64,000 nucleotides of DNA from Angiostrongylus vasorum (taxonomy: Eukaryota > Nematoda > Chromadorea > Rhabditida > Metastrongylidae): assembly GCA_018806985.1 (NCBI GenBank), contig JADANN010000032.1, positions 3,493,501-3,557,500 of the forward strand, in the 5' to 3' direction. The position numbers and the translations under genes are program-made. The notes under the pieces were generated by a model, which saw only the letters and a program-made list of their open reading frames with translations, was not told the DNA's origin and ran no database searches. Shown piece by piece: positions 33,323 to 44,530 of this stretch. Numbering within the stretch: the first letter of the stretch is position 1; every line of letters starts with the position of its first letter.

Positions 33323-33522
33323 TCAACTGAGAACATTAGAATCAAGAGTGGAATGAATAGCAGCCAATGAATGAACGAAGTGGAAAGTGTTTTCGTCCCT
33401 CTTCTTCTTCTTTTTTGTTTCGTTTTCGATTTTCTCTTCTGCTGTTATCGACGTTTCAACGCACCAGCCACAAAAGTGTTGTTGGAAAGACGGACAGTTC
33501 ATCATGGAAAAGGCTGTTATTG
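33323..33522 (-). CDS. candidate terminal exon with CGWC motif
   Basis: Minus strand, after a good acceptor CTCTTACAG. The frame starts with two bases of a split codon and runs 65 codons to TGA. It begins with NCPSFQQHFCGWCVETS, whose C..FxxxxCGWC spacing is reminiscent of a PSI (plexin-semaphorin-integrin) module, followed by a Lys/Glu-rich stretch (EEKIENETKKKKKRDE) and a short tail. The PSI link is suggestive only. The plus strand is open too and has a donor-like GCT|GTAAGA at the same place, so strand is not certain. Confidence 0.3.
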
Positions 33523-33689
33523 CTGTAAGAGTGGATTATTCACCCACGCGTGAATTACGTAACTTCTGTTGTCATCGCCCAGCCCCAATTCCTACTCCTC
33601 CTAATTTCAAGAAGCTCTCATTTTTATTGTTGCCATTGTTTCATCTATTCTGTGGTGGACATCGAACTATTGTACTGAGTAGTCGTCGT

Positions 33690-33790
33690 TGACGTTGCCC
33701 TGTAGTGGTCATCGCTGTCCATTCGTCGCCGACCTCGTCGTTGTCGTCGTCATGGTCGTTATCACCATAATCATTACCATTATCGTCGTT
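33690..33790. repeat. degenerate GTC/GTT trinucleotide-rich tract
   Basis: GTCGTTGTCGTCGTCATGG and similar. Confidence 0.6.
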
Positions 33791-33878
33791 TTCTTGTGGT
33801 AGAAATCTGTCTTAATCCTCACAACAAAAATATATCTTAAATTTCACACTTTTTTCAAAACGAAGAAGCTTGGTGCAA

Positions 33879-34310
33879 CTACGATTTAGGTAAACTCTCA
33901 GTAGTGTAAGTGTTCAGCTCGTAGAAAAAACCGTCTTCAATTTCATTTAAGGCAAGGTTTTCTCCTTTCAGTTCCTGTTGTCTATTCAAGCGTTCAAACC
34001 GTCATTTAAGAATTAAAGCAAAGCCATTGTGTAAAATGTAGTATTTTCCACACTTTGATGAATTTGTTATAGCACTTATACCAAAATACTTTTGAATAGT
34101 CAATACTCACTAGATTTCTCACAAGCGATCTCCACGTTCCACACACTTTTTTCTTACCTCATTATGATGGCTAACTATGGTCCTGCTTCTAGAACTGGCA
34201 GCGTAGTGCAGGAGTTCATTTCCAACTGGGTCTTCTAAGCTGAGAAGGAGTTCAAAATTCGCATCTGGAGGCATAACTAGGAATAAGCCAGTTCTATGAA
34301 TCGCTGCCAT
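33879..34310 (-). CDS. candidate two-exon gene with ankyrin-like motif
   Basis: Exon 34310-34158 starts with ATG (MAAIHRTGLFLVMPPDANFE, 51 codons) and ends precisely at GAG|GTAAGAA. Exon 33974-33879 follows ACAACAG and reads ELKGENLALNEIEDGFFYEL then NTYTTESLPKS and TAG. They join in phase 0 to an 82-residue product; the intron is 183 nt. Residues 27-40 (EDPVGNELLHYAAS) match the ankyrin-repeat signature DxxGxTxLHxAA. The preceding hydrophobic-charged stretch would be the end of an earlier repeat. So this is either a tiny protein or, more likely, the last exons of a longer ankyrin-repeat protein; TTCCTAG|TT at 34277 is an alternative acceptor. Neighbouring candidate exons lie on the same strand. 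Confidence 0.45.
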
Positions 34311-34674
34311 ACCGATAATAACACAGCCGCTAAGTGGCCAGTGACGGCGACTAGGGGACGGCTTAGCACGACATTCGAGCCTCTGGAAAAGAAGCTTTTA
34401 CAGAAAAAAGCCTTATCCGATCAGCAAATTACCAGTCAAATGGTCATTGTACTACGACCCCTTGATTTTTTAAGTATTGAAATGACTTCTCCATTTTGGT
34501 GCTTTGTTCCCTAATTCACAAGCGTTATTTTTCATCTTCACACTAAACATATGTCAATAAATGGGAAAAAAAAACTGTTTTGTTAGTTTAGAACAACAGT
34601 TCTAGAATTTTCCAGAGACTCTAGAAAAGCAATTCTAGAATAATATCGTCAATTTTTTGTTTGGTGCCTAGTAT

Positions 34675-34815
34675 TTTTTTAATGGCCGGGTATTATGTGG
34701 AATATAGCCGTAATGTTGCTGAGATATTTGCAAAACTCCGGACCGCTGGTTTCTGCCTTGGGGGACCAAGCACGTTATTACGCTTTCCGGGGCTAAAGGC
34801 GCTCAACACCACACA
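34675..34815 (-). repeat. repeat-B fragment
   Basis: GGCCGGGTATTATGTGGAAT, GAGATATTTGCAAAACTCCGG and GGACCAAGCACGTTATTACG, minus-oriented. Confidence 0.7.
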
Positions 34816-35125
34816 ATGCTGATCATGATCATGGTTAATGCTGATCACTGATGACCGACAGGATCATATCTTACCTCCCGTTGTAGAATGATTTGCAGTC
34901 GAATCGCTAACAAGCTGCTAGATGTGCTGCCGCTGTTCTTCTAAGCTGCGGCATCGTTTGAATTAGCAGTAATTCTAAGTTGCAGGTGACTGGCTCCTCA
35001 TCTTTGTGTGCAAAACTCATTTATGTACATGCATATTTACTTGGCAATTTTCAACACTTTGTCATCATTTTGTCACTTCTTAGACGCTTCATTTTTCATT
35101 GGTATGCAATTACTCTGGATTCCAG

Positions 35126-35269
35126 TGGCAAGTGGAATACTTGTTCCACTTATTTGATCAACATGAGAGTATACCTGGCAAATCTGGTAGCCACATCAAT
35201 AAAAAGTGATGAACAAAACAACGAAAGAAAAGTTTCGGACACTTCACGTAGGATTAGACTTGATTTCCT
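35126..35269 (+). CDS. candidate internal exon, family unknown
   Basis: Between the acceptor TGGATTCCAG and the strong donor CCT|GTAAGTGTG. Frame includes MRVYLANLVATSIKSDEQNN then ERKVSDTSRRIRLDF. No motif recognised. Confidence 0.3.
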
Positions 35270-35309
35270 GTAAGTGTGTGAGAAATTTCTATGAATTACT
35301 CAGAAAGAA

Positions 35310-35552
35310 TTAAGTAATGTTTGTCACGTAAGGTGGATACTCTGACAGCCCACTAAGTTCTTTCGAATCAGGAAATTTAAGCGATTTAGTCCTGAGGGTT
35401 CCTGGTGCGCTCACAGATGAGCAAGGTGAAACAAATCCAAAGCGAACCGTATATCTATGCCGGAACGTAAAACGTAGGAACGTAGGTGGATTCAGAGAAT
35501 GAGCTTCTTGTTTATGTAAGATTGAATCGATCTTCAGCACTTCCTTAAACAT
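35310..35552 (-). CDS. candidate small ORF or terminal exon
   Basis: Minus strand, 80 codons from ATG 35552 to TAA. Protein-like throughout, including SLNPPTFLRFTFRHRYTVRF and LSGLSEYPPYVTNIT at the C terminus. No motif recognised. It would lie in an intron of, and antisense to, the plus-strand exon candidate at 35126-35269; both cannot be taken for granted. Confidence 0.3.
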   Translation of the reverse strand: MFKEVLKIDSILHKQEAHSLNPPTFLRFTFRHRYTVRFGFVSPCSSVSAPGTLRTKSLKFPDSKELSGLSEYPPYVTNIT

Positions 35553-36355
35553 AGTTACATGTGATTGTATGCAAATGCATTCATTTACTGTTCGGCCGAC
35601 TCGGGTCGACCTTCCAAGTCAATCTAGGCCTGGTTCGGCACGTGGAAAGTGACTAAGTAAATATACAAGAGGTGATTCTACTCAACTTTAATCACTACTT
35701 CCCACATCCACATTGCCAGATTTCAATCAGCTCCTGTGACCAGTTCTAGCGTTCCTATTCAGGACCTCGTGAACTGCATAAGGTCTCGACAACAGTAAAG
35801 AAAAAAAGGCAAACTTCGTACAAAAAACGTGATGCTGCTCTTGTCCCTCGAGTGAACTGGGCCAACCGAAAGCTCTGATGGGGCAATAAAGAATAGCAAA
35901 AGCTACTCTAGCTCTCTTGAATCAATATAGAACTACAACGGATTTTACACTTCATATCAGAACGACATTAAAGCAGTTGTAATTGTATCTTGTACTATCA
36001 TACGTATATTAGAAGTGATCCCGTTAATCACCAATTAACATCGTTGAAGACGAATAAAGTGTTCTGTGTAACTTGTCCATAGTGTTCAGAGTCTTCAGTC
36101 GCTGAGAGAAATAAAGGGCTCAAAGTTCTTGTGTGGTCTTCCTCATTTTTACTGTTTTTGACGGTACAGTAGTAATCTGAAGCTTGCCGGGCTTTGAAGC
36201 TTCGACTTATGTTTACTGTTTACTAGGATTCCGAGTGAAGATGTTTGACTTATTTTCGGCACTGATTGTTCTATCATTGAATAGACTCTCGCTAAGTATT
36301 CAAGAACACCTGCATAAGCTGCTATCTTTCTTCTGCCTTCTCCTTCATGTTCGCT
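35553..36355. other. no recognisable feature
   Basis: Nothing supported. Confidence 0.4.
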
Positions 36356-36359
36356 GTGT

Positions 36360-37560
36360 TTATTGAGCGTCCAAGTACTCGTACCAGATGGTTTCTATAA
36401 TCAGAGGACCATCCACTTCGATTTGTACACCTTCACACCATGGGTTCTTTATGAACAGGGTTTTCGTCCCATTTATACGAAGCCCGATATTTTTTTCCGC
36501 TTCATTGAGCTCACAGATCATCGTCTCTGCTTCACTAGTACTTCTTGAAAAGATGACAATGTCGTCGGTAAAACGAAGGTTTGGTAGAAATATTCCATCA
36601 ATACGTATGCCTTTCTTATCCCATTCGAATGAGTTCATTGTCCACTGCAGTGCGGCACTGAACAGCTTTGGCGATATCTTGTCGCCCTGTCGAACCCTTT
36701 TCCTATGGGTGTGGTAAGAGATCGATGGAAAAGCTGTATTTTCGCGGTGCAGTTCCGATAACAGTCGCACAGAGTTCTTATGTAGGACGGGTCCACTCGC
36801 TGATAGGATTGCATTCGTTTCGAAGATGTGAAACTTATTTTCGTAGTCGATAAAGGTTTAAACTGGAGAAATACTCTCCACAGATTTCTATGACCTGTGA
36901 TACAGTTTGGATGTGGTCCATGTGGCAGAATCCCTGTTGCGATCCTACTTGCTCAACTAGTTGTGCCTTATCCAAAATCTTTGACATGCGCAATATGGTA
37001 ATCTGCGGGAAAAGCTTGCAGAGTACACTCAGCAATCAAGTAGGACGACAGTTACGAAGATTCCTTCTCTCGCGCTTCCTGTGCGGGATGATCTGCGTGA
37101 CCTCCTCCACTGGTCTGGAGTTTTTCCCTTCTGAAGGCATGATGTTAAACAATTTGCGAGAAGTACATGTAAATAGTGGTTTCTCTAAAGAATTCGGCGG
37201 TGATATTATTAGGTACTGAAGCTGTGCCAGCTTTCAAGTTTTCTTTCGCAACTCGTATCTCAGATGGAAGAATTTCAGGTGGTTCTTTTCTAGCAGGGGA
37301 ATTTTGGATTTCGGCACAGGGACTATCTAACGGAAAGGGTTGATGTAGGACTTCTCTGTTACTGGTTCCATATCATGGCAGGAACTTGTGGTTATCCCAT
37401 CTATCCCATCTTCGTTTATCAAGTTGGACGGCGTACCATTATGCTCGCAGCTCCCGACGGCATTTCAACGGACTAGCTCTTTTCGTGCTATTTCTGACAG
37501 TTTGTTCTGCTACATCGACATAGATCTTTCGCCAAAGCTCTTCTGTAACTAGAATTTATT
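36360..37560 (-). pseudogene. RTE-type LINE reverse transcriptase, broken
   Basis: The clearest RTE RT in the window, minus strand. From 37560 down: ENLKAGTASVPNNITAEFF (K.GTAPGPD.I..E..), LLSVLCKLFPQITILRMSK and LVEQVGSQQGFCHMDHIQTV (EQAGFR.GFS..DHI.TV motif), then the 136-codon block 36770-36360. That block holds KRVRQGDKISPKLFSAALQW (RGVRQGDxISPKLF) and LRFTDDIVIFS, the FxDD catalytic motif, and RINGTKTLFIKNPWC (thumb). The YEKAFDS segment is damaged near 36835. At least two frameshifts separate the blocks. Confidence 0.85.
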
Positions 37561-38224
37561 ACTGGTCGTGTTAAGTGTTTTGAACTGGAATAAAACTTTA
37601 GCTTCCTTCTCTTTTCAAGCAACTCCTTAGTGGCAGGCAGTTTGACCTCCCCTAGGATCCTGACTTAACCCAGCAAGAGCTTCTCAGGTCTTCATCACGA
37701 TGTGGATCTGAGGAATACTGTCATTGTAGTTGTTATCACACTTGCTACTTTTATTAGAGTGTGTCTTATCTTTAGTACGTCTGCTTTCATTTTTATTTAA
37801 TCCAAACGTAATTCGCTTTATCCGCACGCAATGTGGTTGGATATCTGCAATTCATATCACTGCGCAATTTGAATGTTCGTTCATTACCTGCGTAAAGTTG
37901 ACGCTGTATATCTAATGTTAAATTTACGTTACTAAACATATTTGAATCGCTAGCATCTGGCTGGCATTTGTATGCTTGGCATTGTCGAAAAACACGATGG
38001 TGATGAGCTGCTTAAGTTCAGGACACTGGCCGTCCGTTACGCATGGAGACTAGGGGCGCCAGACGACCGGAGACGGTAATTCAGTTGGCGAGAAGATTCG
38101 CAGAGATCGGTGCAGCCCAGGTATTGAGAGGAAATTTAGACGATTTTCTGACCTCATTCATTAAGGTTGCATCAATTTAATAGTGGAATTACCAACTATA
38201 ATTGGACATCGCCTGTCTCACCCT
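37561..38224. other. no firm feature
   Basis: Part may be further 5' RTE sequence; I cannot place a boundary. Confidence 0.35.
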
Positions 38225-38310
38225 TTTTGTTATGCAGGGCAGTCACGGGTTCGTACCTGACATGGTGTCCGTGTTTTGCAAATATTTCAGCATCATTGTT
38301 GTTACAATCG
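38225..38310 (+). repeat. repeat-B 3' fragment
   Basis: CAGTCACGGGTTCGTACC and GTTTTGCAAATATTTCAGCA. Confidence 0.6.
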
Positions 38311-38624
38311 AATGAATTCCGATTGAACTGAAACCCTATTTTGAAAAAAAAGACTTAAACAATTCCGTTTTAAGTAGTTCAGAATTTTCACATTCTTGAA
38401 AGAAACTTAGATCTTGAAGTTCTTAACTTAATGAAACTACGCTAAAGAGCTTTTGAAGCAACTACTCTTCATTGGTATTCCTTCACACTCAGGATTCCCG
38501 TGACCACGGTGTTTAAGAGAATACAACATAGAGAAAACGAAAGTCAAAAAGAACCCGGTAAGCACTAGTACAAAATTAAAGCTTTTAAACATTATTTTAT
38601 TATTTTTGTTTTGTTTTATTTGAT

Positions 38625-38985
38625 CCGTCTTCAGGTTTACTGTGCGGATCCCAGCACTTTTCATATTCGATTCGTTCCTTTCAATCATTGTTTACGAAGA
38701 TCTCCCACCTTTTACGTGTGGCTTCGGTTGCTGCTTAAGGATTTCCATTTCATCTTGAATGTCGTAGAGTGCTGATCAAGCAATTCTCCCTGGAGTCCTG
38801 AGATAGCCGGGCTGGAGCGTTCCCATTTAGATTGCAGAGAGTGGTCATTTTTTTCGAACAAGTCTGGTACCAATTTGCCAACCTCAGAGGGATGAGAGGC
38901 TTGGTTTGCTCGGGGAGGAATCGAACTAGCACCATGCTCGTGATGACGGACATCACTGCCATTGTCCTATCCGCCCCTAAAGTGT
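38625..38985 (-). repeat. SINE-C copy, near full length
   Basis: Minus-oriented, core AACAAGTCTGGTACCAATTTGCC and AACCTCAGAGGGATGAG, B box rc GTTCGATTCC, closely matching 16911-17267. Confidence 0.85.
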
Positions 38986-39399
38986 TTATTATCGACTTTA
39001 ATACCACAATTTTGTGATCGTGGTAGATAATCCTTCCTGACAAAAGTTGCGGTAATAGTGTAAGACTATAACACCATTTTGCAAACCTGTTCACATTCGA
39101 CCAGAGATGGTTGCTTCGAAATTAAACAAAGTTTCTTTGCATTGACGTTTGATATATCGCTTCTCCCAACTTTTACTGTTTAGACTACAAAATGATCCGA
39201 GCTGCCATCAACAAGTACCCTATTCGTCCCCTTTACATTTCAGTGTTGAGCAATAGACTCTCGGCGACAATAATAGCACTTTTCGTATAATCCAATTCAA
39301 GATCTTCATGAAATCCAACCATCGGATCGCTGTTCTTCCTGTGTGCTAGGCATTTCGTGGAACTCACTTATGGGTTTTTTGGAGTTTAATAGATGAGCA

Positions 39400-39870
39400 C
39401 AGAGCTGTATAACCACAATGACGCTGAGATATTTGCAAAATTGCGGCCCGCAGGTGTCTGCAAAAGGATCAAACTAAATACCCTTTCCACGGCTAATGTA
39501 GTCACCACAACACCATGAGAGCTCTTCGTTTCGCTTTCTTTTGGCCATGTTTTATAGGTGGTTTCAGCAATCACCCGTTAACGTGATTGATCTGGGAAGC
39601 ATGAATCGGCATTAAACACATTTAAGCTGGAACTATAATAAAAAATCACAATATGATAGCTGGCAGCACCTAAATAACACAGCTAAGAGGAAGGCGAAAC
39701 GAATGAATCGTATAGTCTGGTGGTGAACGCGTAGCACCTGAGAAGGCGAATAGCGTGCTCGATCCCCGCATCGAACACTTGCACTCCGGAGTTTGGAAAT
39801 GCGTCAGCATCATTGTGGCTATATTTCACACTATACCCCCACCATGAAAAAAGAATAAACAGTAAATAAA
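39400..39870. repeat. repeat-B inverted pair
   Basis: Minus copy 39400-39640 and plus copy 39655-39870 meet at about 39648. The plus copy has B box GTGCTCGATCCCC. Confidence 0.8.
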
Positions 39871-40084
39871 AAAGTGATTACAGGACTGTGTGTTCTTCAT
39901 CTTCTTTGTTTTATCTTCTCAAATTTTAAGATCACTTCTGTTTAACTGATCTTCTAAAGGTCGCATTCCTTTGAGTAGCCAACCCAGGCACACATAGCTA
40001 AAGCCTTCTTAGTTGTTAGTTACGTCGAACGCGAATGTGGCAGCAGAAATGGAAGCGCTTCTCGTGTATTTCTTTTGTTTTCTT

Positions 40085-40540
40085 TAGCTTAAACCGAACT
40101 TCATGTAAGTGCGCTATTGCAATCAGCTAGAATTCTATCACTAGAGACGATATCATCAGCAAAGCGAAAACGGCATGGCTGCCGACTACCGGCTTTCAGT
40201 CTCATGTGACATTCCAGTTTTCACCACAATCTTCACGAGAATGGCTTTGAACAACTTGAGGAAATGATAAGACCTGTTTGAATCTCTTTCTTTAGCTAAT
40301 AGTGATCTGTTCGACGGTGGACATATAGCTGAGGAAGGTTTTTTTGTACACTGAGCAGAATGCTTGGTTCTTCAAAGATTCCATGACCCTCCCTGCCTCA
40401 GTTGAATAGGGATTTCTAAGTCGATAAAAGTACATTCGCTATAATTCAGTGAGTTTTGCTATAGTGTGAATTCAGTCTATTGTAATGAACTTTGTTCAAA
40501 AAAGCTCTGCCTTTTGTTAACCCTGTTGAAGTCTGGGTGT
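40085..40540 (-). pseudogene. RTE-type LINE fragment, broken
   Basis: Minus strand reads CTFIDLEIPIQLRQGGSWNL, corresponding to the TFIDLKKAFDSVE..AV..AL motif of another nematode RTE subfamily, followed in another frame by an RGVRQGDTISPKLFxAxLE-like stretch (KRFKQVLSFPQVVQSHSRED). Heavily mutated. Confidence 0.6.
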
Positions 40541-40550
40541 GAGTTCCTCA

Positions 40551-41088
40551 CTAAAAGGGGAGCGTAGAACCCTCTGGAGGTAGGCCCGTTAGTACAGCAT
40601 ATTCATCTTCCCTGATATGAGCAGCTGAAAGCTGCTGCTTGGAATACAAATCGTACATAACCTCCGTATCCCATTTTTCGATGCAAATAACTTTCATGAT
40701 ATCTGCACCTTCAATCAGTGTTGCTGTTCTTGCTAGGTTTAAGATCTTTTGCAGCTTTTCTGACGAGATTTCCAATATCGGGTGCAAGATGGAGGCGGCC
40801 CACAGCTCCTGGCTTCACTACGCTATTGCACCAGTTCATTTTCTACGACAGATGTTTCGTCGTACCTTTTAAATCTCTATCTTTTCTGGTAGAATCGTAT
40901 TGAACGAGTTGGTCGCATTCTCTATTGACAACAGTTGACGACGGTGTATTATCAAAGGCTTGCTTAAAAACCGCATCTATGCTATTATTCCGATCTCGTA
41001 AACGTTTTTGATTACGCAGTAATTTGCTGGAATCTTTTCCTGTTTTTTCACTGGAAAGTCGATGGATAGATGTGGATGGGCAGCACAA
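40551..41088 (-). pseudogene. decayed coding sequence, unassigned
   Basis: Two minus-strand open blocks, 41088-40843 and 40787-40551, plus a third frame between them, look like one coding sequence broken by a stop and a frameshift. Segments: RNQKRLRDRNNSIDAVFKQA and DLYSKQQLSAAHIREDEYAV. No family recognised. It lies directly upstream, in the same sense, of the RTE fragment and might be part of it or a host pseudogene. Confidence 0.3.
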
Positions 41089-41139
41089 ATCAAATCTCCA
41101 CTTGAGTGTACCACTAATAAAACGAGCGCTAAAACAAAT

Positions 41140-41355
41140 AGTCTGATCAATCCCATTGACGGGTGATTGCTGATAGCGCCTCTAGGTCAATAGCACGGCT
41201 GAGGGACACTCGAAACCAAGGACCCGCATGGTGTGGAGTGGTGAATGCGTTAGCCCCCCGGAAAGCGTATTAGGTGTTCGGTCTCCACCACAGACATCTG
41301 TGGTCCGGAGTTTTGCAAATGTCTCAGCAACATTGTGGCGATATTTCAAATAGCC
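41140..41355 (+). repeat. repeat-B copy, 5' truncated
   Basis: ATCCCATTGACGGGTGATTG, GTGGAGTGGTGAATGCGTTAG, GGTCCGGAGTTTTGCAAATG. Confidence 0.8.
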
Positions 41356-42105
41356 TTTTCTTATTTTTATAAAGCACTCGTTTTCAGCAGAATGATGTGC
41401 ATCGCTCGAGAAACTCATATCTGCATGGCAAAGAAAATGAGAAAACCATTGTCGGACAGAGTAAAAGTGTCCAGTGCACTCCGGTTAAAATCGGTACCTT
41501 GTATTCATATGCTATGTTTTTTTTCTGATAAAGTGTTGTATTTATTAATCCTAGTCCAAACCTCCATATCCAAATTCTCATTATTACGTGAAAATATAAG
41601 AAGTACTAGAACTTACGGTAGTAGTTAGAGGTAATGAAGAAATGGCGTCAATTGGGAAATGAGCGGCAGGATGAGTTTTTAACCACCACCACACCGATAT
41701 TTAGCCCATAAATCGGGGTCATAGTAGATGTGAAAACTATTATAGAATGCAATATTACACGAGATACCGTGAAGGTTTGCTATGTTGCTGTAACATACCA
41801 ATCTATTGGCTCCTCTTCTAGCACGGTGGAGGTCGGCACCCACCAGTTATTGAAATTATAGTCCAGCTCGTGTTCATCTTTGTTGTAAACCTCGATTCCT
41901 TACAGATCGACGGATTGTTAACAAAGTAATGTAGTATTCCCATAAAGGACTCTATAAAAATGAAAACAAAGCGATAGGACTGCGAGTGAGTGTAGTTCCA
42001 TAACTGTTGATTCTCATGTGAGAATGATCTTGACTGGATAAATGGCGTAATCTTTCATCTCTAATTATTCCTTCACCCTTCAAAGATCTCGTTCATCTAT
42101 TTGCT
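41356..42105. other. no recognisable feature
   Basis: Nothing supported. Confidence 0.4.
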
Positions 42106-42109
42106 TCAG

Positions 42110-42310
42110 AGTATCTGTATTATTTCGAATAGCCAATAGTATCTATTGAGCACACAGAAGGTTGTTACTATAATGTCTGTTCGCAAAAGCTGACTTTTCG
42201 GTGTATTGGCCTTCTTCTGTGCTCGAAAAGGTCAGGTCTACACGCAGTCTACATAGCAGGAAACTGTCTCCTGAACAGATAAGATTTGACGTCTTCGAAC
42301 ATTTTCTGCT
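42110..42310 (-). mobile_element. Penelope terminal repeat relic
   Basis: GCTGACTTTTCGGTGTATTG and GCCTTCTTCTGTGCTCG are the ribozyme region in minus sense with point changes; GGTCAGGTCTACACGCAGTC follows. Confidence 0.5.
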
Positions 42311-42359
42311 TGTATTCGGCTGTTAGTTAGGAATTTCTACGTTTTGCTCACCAGTGTCA

Positions 42360-42585
42360 TTGAATGATGGTCAAGTCGACTCTGGAACCCAGAGGTACCC
42401 GTTCTAAGTTGTTTTCCAGTGGGTCAGATGGAGTGAGCTTGTCCCAAACAAGTCTGGCACCAATTGCCCGATGAGAAGCTTGGTGTGCCCGGTGCGTAGT
42501 TGAACTATCGCTTGAATAAGTTATGGCGTCCACATCATGAAACGGGATCACTGCCACTGCGCTATCCACTCCTTTGTGCATTCCA
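42360..42585 (-). repeat. SINE-C copy, diverged, tail lost
   Basis: Core AAACAAGTCTGGCACCAATTGCCC, then head side with CGTAGTTGAACTATCGC in the B-box position and GCCACTGCGCTATCC in the A-box position (minus sense). Confidence 0.65.
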
Positions 42586-42824
42586 TACTGAATACCAATT
42601 CTTTTTGGGTAGATAAAAAGGCAATAATTGTATTATTCAAGGTTACATATACTTAAAATCTAGCTTTAGCTTTCAGTTCTTAGAACAAAATTTGACGGAA
42701 TTACCGATAAAGTTTTTGCTCCGTGAATTTTCCCGTTTCATTGATACCTATAATACCTGTGACTCCATTAAGAATCTAGTCGTTGAGGCAGCCTATAGTG
42801 TTCATTATAATGAACTCAACAAAA

Positions 42825-43570
42825 CGCGAAGGACTACGAATAAATAGGACGAACACACAGTTCATGGAGAAACCACGGTGCGAAGACGAATAAATTGGAC
42901 TGGATGGTTCTCTGATTACAGAGACCACATTGTGCATTATCTTGGACGTTCAATGAGCACGGAATAGGTGGAACTTCACAGAAAAAGCGCACGGGGTGAT
43001 TCGGGGCTCTCAGATAAACCATGGACCACCTTGTTGACCCAATCACCGCGCTCACCTATACGATTCAACAATCCTCCTAGCGCTCTGCTATGCAGCAGAG
43101 ACGTGAATTGACACTTGAAGCACATCAAGACTACTACCAACAACTACTAATAAGGCTCTTGAACGATGTCTTTTGCAATTTAACTGGCATTTACAAGGTC
43201 TAGACGGCATGTGCAGCTAAGGTCATCGAAACCTATCAGGTATTCGAGATCTACTAGAATGCGTCGTTTTCTTTCTCAGCAATCCACTAGAATATTTATA
43301 CAGTGATAAATTCATGGAAGAAACAGTGGGGCGGATTTCAAGGGAATGCAAGCATCCTCTTGAGCGACCACCCAAACATTGGGCGGACGCATCCATGCGA
43401 ATGTTAGCCATCTAAATTCGAAAATGGGAAGGATTTCATGCCTGCAGAATGCACTTCGCCAACGTCACCATGTTCGAAACGAATGATTACCACGGACGGC
43501 GATTACTCGAAAGAGAGAAACGAATGGAAGTTATGCTAGATCTCACACCACCAGTGAAAAGGTCATCCAA
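42825..43570 (+). pseudogene. RTE-type LINE, 3' end, broken
   Basis: Plus strand: RTNTQFMEKPRCEDE (K.QFMKNAYCEDE thumb-side motif) and GLDGSLITET (L.GS.I.ET), then decayed C-terminal part, ending CACCACCAGTGAAAAGGTCATCCAA, the 3' end also seen at 9634-9680. Confidence 0.65.
43258..43284. repeat. 27-bp Penelope terminal-repeat fragment inside RTE
   Basis: AATGCGTCGTTTTCTTTCTCAGCAAT matches the outer edge of the Penelope terminal repeat at 30203-30228. It sits alone inside the RTE relic. Confidence 0.6.
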
Positions 43571-43961
43571 GTAATTTATTTTTTTACTTTATTTTATACG
43601 ACCCGTCTTCACGTCTACAATGCGGTGATCCCGGCACTTCTCACGTTCGATTCGTTTGCTCGCATCCATTATCCACGAAGATCCTCTAACTTTTACGTTT
43701 GGCTTCGGCTGCTGTTTGAGGATTTTCATTTCATCTTGAGTGTCGTAGAATACTGGCCGAGCAATTCTCCTTGGAGCCCTGAGATAGCCGGGTTGGAGCG
43801 TTCCCAGTTGGATTGCGGAGAGTGATCTTGTTCCCGGAGAAGTCCAGTACCAATTTGCCGACCCCGAAGGGGATGAAAGGCTTGGTTGACCTGGAGCGAA
43901 ATCGAACTAGCAGCATGCTCGTGATGTCGGACACCACTACCAAAATGCTATCCGCCGCCGT
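43571..43961 (-). repeat. SINE-C copy with 10-bp target-site duplication
   Basis: Flanked by GGTCATCCAA at 43561-43570 and 43962-43971. Full minus-oriented SINE-C with A-rich tail at the left, core GTCCAGTACCAATTTGCCG, head B box rc GTTCGATTTCG. The target is the 3' end of the RTE copy. Confidence 0.9.
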
Positions 43962-43984
43962 GGTCATCCAATTGTTCAAGCAAT

Positions 43985-44530
43985 AAATAGCTTTTTTTTA
44001 GGCACTCACCGTTTTGATGTTTATAAGGCCTTCAGTTATTTGGTGGAGACCAGTCGCACAGAGTCTTACATGGGCGGGGAATATACCTGGCTCAGGTAAG
44101 GAATCAGCCTGAGGTGTGGTACAAAGTAAAGCATTGTTACAAAAGAATACTCTTTGCGGTTTATTTTTGGATTTTTTGGAGTTTATCCAAAACCCTTCGG
44201 GACTTTTGACGCGCTTTCGATTCTCACGAGAGGATAATGAATTTTGCTTCTATATCTTCCCCTTTATGTCTTAGTTTCTTATGTCTGCGTAGTGCAGTGT
44301 TCTGTTTGACTTTATGTTTCACAATTAGGTCCTCTTTTTACACTGGAGTGCAGTGGTTTACCCGTTTTGCCTAAATATTCGTCTCCACACGCCTTGCAAG
44401 AAATCATGCACACAGTGCCCGAACTCGTGCATCATCATCTCTATTATTAGGGATGTTAGGATAATGTGCATAGATAGTAGTCATACAGGCTTTTACGAAC
44501 TAGTCGGCCTCTGACAGTAAAACAAACCGC
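43985..44530 (-). pseudogene. Penelope GIY-YIG region relic
   Basis: Minus strand shows fragments of the GIY-YIG domain (around 44340-44420 a TCGTCTCCACACGCCTTGCA segment corresponds to C.ACGDEYLG) and the following K..... spacer, with many stops. Matches the relic at 17285-17660 more closely than the element at 44607. Confidence 0.6.

Noticed and set aside
37960..38160. Possible transposase-like exon (LLKFRTLAVRYAWRLGAPDD)
   Set aside because: Stops soon after, no splice context and no recognisable transposase motif.
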